From the NCBI GenBank assembly GCA_009782015.1, contig WQUP01000212.1, positions 1 through 9,394 of the forward strand: 9,394 nucleotides of DNA, given 5' to 3'. The translations under genes were made by a program, and so were the position numbers. This DNA is from Endomicrobiia bacterium. Its GTDB lineage: Bacteria; Elusimicrobiota; Endomicrobiia; Endomicrobiales; Endomicrobiaceae. Below are positions 1 through 4,368 of this stretch, piece after piece. Position 1 is the stretch's first letter. Each line of letters opens with the position of its first letter. The notes under the pieces are model-generated. The model made no database searches, was not told where the DNA came from, and worked only from the letters and a program-made list of their open reading frames with translations.

Positions 1-676
1 TGCCTTGCGTCTGTTTTAAAAGCATTTCCAAATCTTTTAAATCGTGTCCGGATATGACTATAAAAGGGCCTTTTTCAATGTCGGTGCTGACTTTTACCGG
101 AACTGGCATTCCGTAAGCCGAGGTATTGGCCTCGTCAAGAAGCGCCATGCACTTTAAATTAACTTGCCCAAGCTCCATAAGAAGCCCGAGCCATTCGTCA
201 ACGGAATGTTCTTTTGCCAAAGCCGCAAGGCCTTTGTACATCCATGCATCCACGTCTTTATCGATTTTGCCGAGAACGCGCGCATGGTGTGCATAAGCCG
301 CCATACCGTCCAATCCGAACAGAAGCGTGGATCTGAGCGAACGTATATCTTTGTCGCCGCTCCATAAATCTTTAGCCGTAAATATTTCATCGCCGCCGAG
401 ACTTTTTCTTTTGGCAGCAGCCGATTCTCTTAAACTTTCTGCGGCCGCGGGATCAAAATTTACGTTTGTAATCCTCATAAAAAGGCCGTCCAGCAAAAAC
501 TTTACGGAACTTTCTTCAAACTTTTTCGCCTTCTCCGCAGCCGCCGCAAGATTTACGAGTTCTGCAGTAAGCCCATCCAAATTATTAGCCGTAACTTCGT
601 CTTTTCCGCACACACCCCTCACGGTGCAGCCTTTCCCCGCAACCGTCTGCTCGCACTGAAAACAAAACATTGACAT
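1..676 (-). CDS. hcp: Hybrid-cluster protein (hydroxylamine reductase family), N-terminal part
   Basis: The 225 codons visible start MSMFCFQCEQ and run off the left edge, so roughly the N-terminal 40% is present. Cysteines C5, C8, C17 and C23 give the C-x2-C-x8-C-x5-C pattern that binds the N-terminal cubane cluster in HCPs of anaerobes (class I/III; the E. coli class II spacing differs). The SGHDLKDLE stretch contains H211, matching the conserved histidine that helps ligate the hybrid Fe-S-O cluster; the later ligands lie outside the window. HCPs are cytoplasmic Fe-S enzymes that reduce nitric oxide, and hydroxylamine in vitro, in nitrosative-stress defence. The start was chosen because an AAGGAG Shine-Dalgarno (complement of 683-688) sits 6 nt before this ATG; the in-frame ATG two codons later is less well placed. 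It lies downstream of the iron-sulfur gene on the same strand, probably in one operon. Identity is very secure. Confidence 0.96.
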   Translation of the reverse strand, partial: MSMFCFQCEQTVAGKGCTVRGVCGKDEVTANNLDGLTAELVNLAAAAEKAKKFEESSVKFLLDGLFMRITNVNFDPAAAESLRESAAAKRKSLGGDEIFTAKDLWSGDKDIRSLRSTLLFGLDGMAAYAHHARVLGKIDKDVDAWMYKGLAALAKEHSVDEWLGLLMELGQVNLKCMALLDEANTSAYGMPVPVKVSTDIEKGPFIVISGHDLKDLEMLLKQTQG

Positions 677-695
677 AATTTTCTCCTTGATATCA

Positions 696-875
696 GAAGT
701 TTAGAGAGCTTGGAAGCTTAGAAGTTTGGCAAGTCTGAAGTTTGGAAGCTTAGAAGTTTGGAAGTTTGGCAAAGGCAAAAAACTTTGCCTAAAGCAGTTG
801 CTAAACTTCTAAACTTCAAAACTTCCAAACTTCTGCCGTTAATGTCTTTGCCAAACTTCCAATCCTCCAAACTTC
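696..875. repeat. Octanucleotide repeat array with inverted arms in the hcp upstream spacer
   Basis: The 215-bp spacer between the iron-sulfur gene and hcp is nearly all repeat. The left arm has GAAGTTTG-type units in an 8-bp register (exact or near copies at 713, 721, 737, 753 and 761). The right arm has the complement, AAACTTC, at exactly 8-bp steps (803, 811, 819, 827), then looser copies near 852 and 869. The arms can pair into a long imperfect hairpin around the stem-loop at 768-789. The two genes are co-directional, so the structure would lie in the intercistronic mRNA upstream of the hcp ribosome site. No protein-coding signal was seen here, and the origin (slippage or a mobile palindrome) is unknown. 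Confidence 0.85.
768..789. other. Perfect 7-bp stem-loop at the centre of the octamer array
   Basis: GGCAAAG at 768-774 pairs perfectly with CTTTGCC at 783-789 across an 8-nt A-rich loop. It sits at the axis between the left GAAGTTTG arm and the right CAAACTTC arm and would nucleate the larger hairpin. There is no adjacent T-run on either strand, so it does not look like a standard intrinsic terminator. A role in differential expression of the two cistrons is conceivable but unproven. Confidence 0.6.
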
Positions 876-891
876 TAATCCTCTGTCTTTT

Positions 892-1644
892 TTATATTTT
901 TTTCCCATTGATACCCAAAACAATCGTCTCCGTCTTTATATCTTTTCCCGACTGACGCGCAGCTTCCAAAGCCGCATGGGCAAGACCGCCGCAGCACGGA
1001 ACTTCCATCCTTACAACAGTCAGGCTTTTGATATTGTTATTCTCAAGTATTGCCGCAAATTTTTCCGTATAATCCACGCTGTCGAGCTTCGGACAGCCGA
1101 TTATCGTTATTTTTCCTTTCATATAGTCATGAAAGTTCCCGCAGGCAAACGCCGAGCAATCGGCCGCAATAAGCAAATCGGCGTTGTCAAAATAAGGCGC
1201 GTTTACCGGAACCAGCTTTATTTGCACAGGCCACTGCCTGAGGCTTGAGAAAGCTTCGCTTTCTTTTTTTGGCTTCGCATTTTCTTCCGTTTTCAGCGAC
1301 CTCGAATGGCTTCCCGGACAACCGCAGGCAAGAGTTTCCTCTTGCTCATGTAAATCCTTGGGCATGCTTCCGGCGCATCCCCCGTGTACTTTTTCCGCCG
1401 TTTTCTTGTTTTCCATATTTTTCTTTACCTCCTCCTCATTATATGCTGCAGCTTCTCTTTCTTCAAAAGTTATCGCGTTTACCGGACATGCCGGCAGACA
1501 GTTGCCCAGCCCGTCGCAGTAATCGTCTCTCAAAAGCTTAGCTTTTCCGTTGACTATGCCTATTGCGCCTTCATGGCACGCCGATACGCATAAACCGCAC
1601 CCGTTGCACTTTGCTTCGTCTATCTTTATTATCTGTCTTTTCAT
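892..1644 (-). CDS. 4Fe-4S ferredoxin-like protein with cysteine-rich C-terminal domain, hcp partner
   Basis: This 250-aa cytoplasmic protein starts MKRQIIKIDE. The N-terminal ferredoxin domain (about residues 5-60) has one complete cluster motif C13-x2-C16-x2-C19-x3-C23 and a second site C43-x5-C49-x3-C53 in which the usual second cysteine is Leu46, so the second cluster may be a 3Fe-4S or absent. A Lys/Glu-rich linker with C90, C107 and C109 leads to a C-terminal domain (about 135-245) with ADCSAFAC (C163, C168), C184 and the C217-C218 pair in PCCGG. Families of this layout are annotated only as 4Fe-4S binding protein and commonly neighbour hcp; supplying electrons to HCP is the likely role, by inference. 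The start was chosen on a GGGAGG Shine-Dalgarno 5 nt upstream. An in-frame extension back to 1905 would run through the regulator's promoter and coding start and reads as nonsense. Transcription probably starts near 1671-1676. Confidence 0.92.
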   Translation of the reverse strand: MKRQIIKIDEAKCNGCGLCVSACHEGAIGIVNGKAKLLRDDYCDGLGNCLPACPVNAITFEEREAAAYNEEEVKKNMENKKTAEKVHGGCAGSMPKDLHEQEETLACGCPGSHSRSLKTEENAKPKKESEAFSSLRQWPVQIKLVPVNAPYFDNADLLIAADCSAFACGNFHDYMKGKITIIGCPKLDSVDYTEKFAAILENNNIKSLTVVRMEVPCCGGLAHAALEAARQSGKDIKTETIVLGINGKKI

Positions 1645-1661
1645 ATTATCCTCCCGCTCAT

Positions 1662-1690
1662 TTGATATTACGCCGATAGTGTAATATAAT
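1662..1690 (+). promoter_or_regulatory. Sigma70-type promoter for the hcpR-like gene
   Basis: TTGATA (1662-1667) and TATAAT (1685-1690) are separated by 17 bp, five of six and six of six matches to the consensus. The predicted transcript start is near 1697, about 45 bases before the regulator ATG. The dyad at 1705-1720 then lies at about +9 to +24, a position suited to repression. The promoter is called from sequence only. Confidence 0.65.
1678..1688 (-). promoter_or_regulatory. Candidate -10 region for the iron-sulfur/hcp operon
   Basis: On the minus strand, two overlapping -10 candidates read TATATT (1688-1683) and TACACT (1683-1678). They predict starts near 1676 and 1671, putting the 1705-1720 dyad centre at about -36.5 or -41.5. 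The second value is the classical class II activation position for CRP/FNR proteins. No good -35 hexamer is present, consistent with an activator-dependent promoter. Which -10 is used cannot be decided here. Confidence 0.45.
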
Positions 1691-1704
1691 GTGGTTAAAG
1701 TTGC

Positions 1705-1720
1705 TGTTGCATTTGCAACA
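1705..1720. promoter_or_regulatory. CRP/FNR-type operator dyad, probable HcpR site
   Basis: TGTTGCA and TGCAACA form two perfect 7-bp arms separated by TT, a 16-bp dyad of the size and symmetry bound by CRP/FNR-family dimers. It lies in the divergent spacer between a CRP/FNR-family gene and the hcp-associated operon, so autorepression of the regulator and activation of the operon are the natural reading. Binding by the neighbouring protein is inferred from position and not shown. Confidence 0.75.
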
Positions 1721-1741
1721 TTTTGATTCACAGGGAAAAAC

Positions 1742-2407
1742 ATGGACAAAAACCATTTGAGAGTTTTGAAAAAAGTTAAGCTGTTTGAAGGCATTTCCGA
1801 GACAAATATAGAAAAAGCTCTGCTTTGCCTGGGCAGAAAAACAGCGAAATATGAAAAAGGCGAAATTATAATAGCCGAAGGCGAGCCCGTAAAAGACTTA
1901 GGCATAGTCTTAAGCGGAAGCGTGCAAATTTTAAAAGACGATTTTGACGGAGCACGGGCTATAATCGCGCAGTTTTATCCTTCGGAACTTTTTGCCGAAG
2001 CGCTGGCGTGCGCGCAGGCGCGCAAAAGCCCCGTCACCGCTGCTGCCGCGGCAAACTGCGAAATTTTGTTTATTCCTTTCCTTAGAATATCTAACGTCTG
2101 CGACAACGTTTGCGGTTTTCATACCAAAATAACCATGAATATGATGAAGATACTCGCCCGCAAAAATATGCTGCTCAACAACAAGATCGAACATTTGAGC
2201 AAGCGGAGTATGCGCGAGAAGATTCTTTCATATCTTACTGAAGAAAGCAGAAAACAAAATTTGAAAGAGTTCAATATACCTTTTAACAGAAACGAACTTG
2301 CGGATTTTTTATCTTTGGACAGAAGCGCAATGTCCAGAGAACTCGGAAAGATGAAGGAAGACGGTTTGATAGATTTTGATAAAAACAGATTTAAGCTGAA
2401 AGTATGA
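1742..2407 (+). CDS. hcpR: CRP/FNR-family transcription regulator, HcpR-like
   Basis: This 221-aa protein has the usual CRP/FNR length and layout: a cyclic-nucleotide-binding-type beta-barrel (about residues 15-115, with YEKGEIIIAEGEPV and the GIVLSGSVQIL strand), a long dimerisation helix (about 126-152) and a winged HTH (about 158-221). The recognition helix is around LDRSAMSRELGKM, where R194, S198 and R199 are the likely base-contacting residues. It lacks the N-terminal cysteine cluster of FNR, so direct 4Fe-4S oxygen sensing is unlikely. Known HcpR proteins control hcp in anaerobes and respond to NO, reportedly through haem; whether this one binds haem cannot be told. Its position divergent from the iron-sulfur/hcp operon, with a shared dyad between, is the basis for the HcpR name. 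The ribosome site (AGGG about 7 nt upstream) is weak. The family is certain; the specific name is likely. Confidence 0.88.
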   Translation: MDKNHLRVLKKVKLFEGISETNIEKALLCLGRKTAKYEKGEIIIAEGEPVKDLGIVLSGSVQILKDDFDGARAIIAQFYPSELFAEALACAQARKSPVTAAAAANCEILFIPFLRISNVCDNVCGFHTKITMNMMKILARKNMLLNNKIEHLSKRSMREKILSYLTEESRKQNLKEFNIPFNRNELADFLSLDRSAMSRELGKMKEDGLIDFDKNRFKLKV

Positions 2408-2423
2408 TTTGTCAGACAGCGCC

Positions 2424-2505
2424 GTCATTCTGAGAGGATTTTATCCTCGAAGAATCCAGACCTCTAGATCCTTCGGCGGAAACAAAGTTTCCTCCTCAGG
2501 ATGAC
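2424..2505. repeat. Multi-arm palindromic intergenic repeat (GTCATTCTGAG...CTCAGGATGAC)
   Basis: Outer arms GTCATTCTGAG (2424-2434) and CTCAGGATGAC (2495-2505) pair over 11 bp with one G-T wobble. Inside are three further hairpins: GAGGAT/ATCCTC (2434-2448, perfect), GAAGAATC/GATCCTTC (2449-2474, one mismatch) and GGAAAC/GTTTCC (2478-2492, perfect). The fold is cloverleaf-like. The outer arm and GAAGAATCC match a dispersed palindromic repeat type seen in many unrelated bacterial genomes, recalled and not searched. It fills the hcpR-ygiQ spacer and could act as a processing or termination signal, though no T-run follows. Confidence 0.8.
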
Positions 2506-2524
2506 AAATAAAAAAGGAATCGCC

Positions 2525-4318
2525 ATGTTTTTACCTACGACAAAAGAGGAAATGCAAAAACTCGCCTGGAATAAACCGGATATAATCCTTATATCCGGGG
2601 ACACTTATATTGACAGCCCGTTTATAGGTACGGCGATAATAGGCAACTGGCTTTCGGCAAACGGATTTAAAGTCGCGGTCATCGCTCAGCCTGACGTAAA
2701 AACAGACGATATCGCGCGTCTCGGGGAACCGGAGCTTTTCTGGGGCGTATCTGCCGGCGCAATGGACTCTTTTGTCTCGAATTACACGGCTTTAAACAAA
2801 TTCAGAAATGACGACGATCTGACTCCCGGAGGCGTCAACAACAGGCGGCCCGACCGCGCCTGCATGGTTTACACTAATCTCATAAGGAAACACTTTAAAA
2901 ACACTAAGCCCGTTGTTCTCGGCGGCGTCGAAGCAAGCCTCAGAAGAGTTGTTCACTACGATTTTAAAGACAACGATTTGAGACGTTCTATTCTTTTTGA
3001 CGCGAAAGCGGATATTTTAATTTATGGAATGGGCGAGAAGAGTTCGCTTGAGCTGGCGAAAGCTTTGAAAGAAGGCAGAGAGTGGAGAAACATACGAGGC
3101 TTATGCTACATATCAAAAGAAAAGCCTGTAAATTCGGAAAAGCTCGGCTCCCGTGAGGAGCTCGGCTCCTTTGAAGAGTGCAAAGGCGATAAAGACGCTT
3201 TTTTCAAAATGTTTTCGCAGTTTTACGGCGATTCCTGCAAGAACGAAGGCTCGGTCCTTGTTCAAAAACACGCTGACAGGTATTTAGTTCAAAACCCGAA
3301 ACAGAAATGTCTTACGGCAAAAGAACTCGACGCAATATACGATCTTGACTATACGCGCGAGGTTCATCCTTACTACGAAAAGCTGGGCAAAGTGAAAGCT
3401 CAGGAGACCATAAAATTTTCTATTACGACGCACCGAGGGTGTTTTGGCGAATGCAATTTCTGCTCCATTGCGGTTCATCAGGGAAAAGAAGTCGTATCGC
3501 GGAGCGAAAAATCCGTGATCGAAGAAGCGAAAAAGATAACAAAACTAAAAGATTTTAAAGGTTACATTACAGATTTGGGCGGTCCGACCGCCAACATGTA
3601 CGGCTCCGGCTGCAAGAACGGCAATTACGAATTACAAATGGAGCCTGCCCCCGAAGGTCGTAATCGGGGGAATTACAAATCAACGGAACACAAAAGACAG
3701 AATGCGGGAAGCTGTGAAAACAAGCGGTGCCTGTTTCCTGAACAATGTCCCAATTTAGTTACAGGTCACGATAAGCAGATAGAGCTTTTGCAAAAAGTGA
3801 GCGCTCTTGAAGGTGTGAAAAAAGTTTTTATATCTTCGGGCATAAGATATGACATGATATGCAGCGACGCCGCTTTCGGCGAAAAGTATCTGAAAGAGCT
3901 GGCGGACAGCCATATTTCCGGACAGCTTAAAATAGCTCCTGAGCACACGGATGATAAAGTTTTGGCGTTGATGGGCAAACCGAATTCTGATTTGCTAAAA
4001 CGATTTATCGGCATGTTTGAATCCGTAAACTCCACACTCCAAACTTGGGACATTGTCCCTTCACACTCCAAACTCTTTTTAACATACTACTTTATCGCCG
4101 CTTACCCCGGCTGCAGCGAAAAAGAGATGAGAAACCTCCAGAATTTTATAGGCAGAAACCTCAAAATGCATCCCGAACAGGTGCAGATTTTTACCCCGAC
4201 GCCGTCAACGGCAGCCACGATGATGTACTACTGCGAAAGAGATTTGAAAGGCAATCAAATATTCGTTGAAAAAGACAGAAACAATAAACAGAAACAAAAA
4301 AGAATGATCTGCAAATAA
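2525..4318 (+). CDS. ygiQ: YgiQ-family radical SAM protein
   Basis: This 597-aa protein opens with MFLPTTKEEM, a YgiQ-like N-terminus. An N-terminal region (about 15-200, including VVLGGVEASLRR and the DILIYGMGE segment) resembles a cobalamin-binding-like fold. The radical SAM core follows, with the cluster motif C306-x3-C310-x2-C313 in HRGCFGECNFCS, which binds a 4Fe-4S and S-adenosylmethionine. GGPTANMYG, LKIAPEHT and FTPTPSTAATMMYY are further family signatures. YgiQ has no well-established substrate. The protein is shorter than E. coli YgiQ (about 740 aa), ending soon after the core. The ATG at 2525 is preferred: AGGA lies 6 nt before it and homologues start here, while an upstream ATG at 2501 lies inside the intergenic repeat. 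Three repeat-bearing segments interrupt the usual family sequence at about residues 206-215, 367-385 and 503-517, yet the frame is intact. Confidence 0.93.
   Translation: MFLPTTKEEMQKLAWNKPDIILISGDTYIDSPFIGTAIIGNWLSANGFKVAVIAQPDVKTDDIARLGEPELFWGVSAGAMDSFVSNYTALNKFRNDDDLTPGGVNNRRPDRACMVYTNLIRKHFKNTKPVVLGGVEASLRRVVHYDFKDNDLRRSILFDAKADILIYGMGEKSSLELAKALKEGREWRNIRGLCYISKEKPVNSEKLGSREELGSFEECKGDKDAFFKMFSQFYGDSCKNEGSVLVQKHADRYLVQNPKQKCLTAKELDAIYDLDYTREVHPYYEKLGKVKAQETIKFSITTHRGCFGECNFCSIAVHQGKEVVSRSEKSVIEEAKKITKLKDFKGYITDLGGPTANMYGSGCKNGNYELQMEPAPEGRNRGNYKSTEHKRQNAGSCENKRCLFPEQCPNLVTGHDKQIELLQKVSALEGVKKVFISSGIRYDMICSDAAFGEKYLKELADSHISGQLKIAPEHTDDKVLALMGKPNSDLLKRFIGMFESVNSTLQTWDIVPSHSKLFLTYYFIAAYPGCSEKEMRNLQNFIGRNLKMHPEQVQIFTPTPSTAATMMYYCERDLKGNQIFVEKDRNNKQKQKRMICK
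3141..3169 (+). repeat. 18-bp tandem duplication inside ygiQ
   Basis: AGCTCGGCTCC occurs at 3141-3151 and again at 3159-3169, an 18-bp in-frame period that gives the protein repeat EKLGS-REELGS. The spacer between the copies also forms a small GCTCC/GGAGC inverted repeat. It lies in the variable stretch before the conserved FEE...DKDAF region, where extra residues should be tolerated. Confidence 0.6.
3623..3680 (+). repeat. In-frame 48-bp insert-like element inside ygiQ
   Basis: AATTAC recurs at 3623, 3630 and 3671. The first-to-third offset of 48 bp yields GNY at both ends of a 16-residue segment. GAATTACAAAT occurs exactly at 3629-3639 and 3670-3680. Between them is a perfect 7-bp dyad, CCCCCGA (3648-3654) and TCGGGGG (3664-3670), with a 9-nt loop. 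Related proteins usually go more directly from PTANMYG to the next cysteine-rich stretch, so this looks like an inserted palindromic mini-element that keeps the frame. Confidence 0.7.
4033..4074 (+). repeat. Repeat-flanked palindrome inside ygiQ
   Basis: A 13-bp direct repeat, CACACTCCAAACT, sits at 4033-4045 and 4062-4074. Between them GGGACA and TGTCCC (4047-4059) form a dyad around a single T. The encoded stretch (STLQTWDIVPSHSKL) interrupts the usual family sequence between the helix ending ESVN and YYFIAAYPGC. CTCCAAACTT also occurs in the octamer array at 865-874, hinting at a common repeat source. Confidence 0.65.
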
Positions 4319-4368
4319 AATTTACTCCGCTCCATAAACATCGTGAAACAATTTTTACTTTGCTTCTA
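4319..4368. other. Short convergent spacer with no recognised signal
   Basis: The ygiQ and res genes converge here, 50 bp apart. No hairpin followed by a T-run was seen on either strand, so no terminator is called, although convergent genes usually need one. Confidence 0.6.

Noticed and set aside
327..659. Plus-strand open frame of 110 codons within hcp
   Set aside because: It is the complement of a clearly conserved hcp coding region.
758..955. Short plus-strand open frame across the octamer spacer
   Set aside because: It is a translation of repeat DNA without a ribosome site and overlaps the end of the iron-sulfur gene.
1645..1905. N-terminal extension of the iron-sulfur protein to an ATG at 1905
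   Set aside because: The extra 87 residues would cover the divergent promoter and the start of the regulator gene, while the internal ATG at 1644 has a strong Shine-Dalgarno and opens directly into the ferredoxin domain.
2424..2505. tRNA gene suggested by the cloverleaf-like fold
   Set aside because: No TTCGA-type T-loop, anticodon-arm spacing or acceptor geometry; the arms are those of a palindromic repeat.
2501..2524. Upstream ATG as the ygiQ start
   Set aside because: It lies in the last bases of the palindromic repeat. The ATG at 2525 has AGGA at good spacing and matches the family N-terminus.
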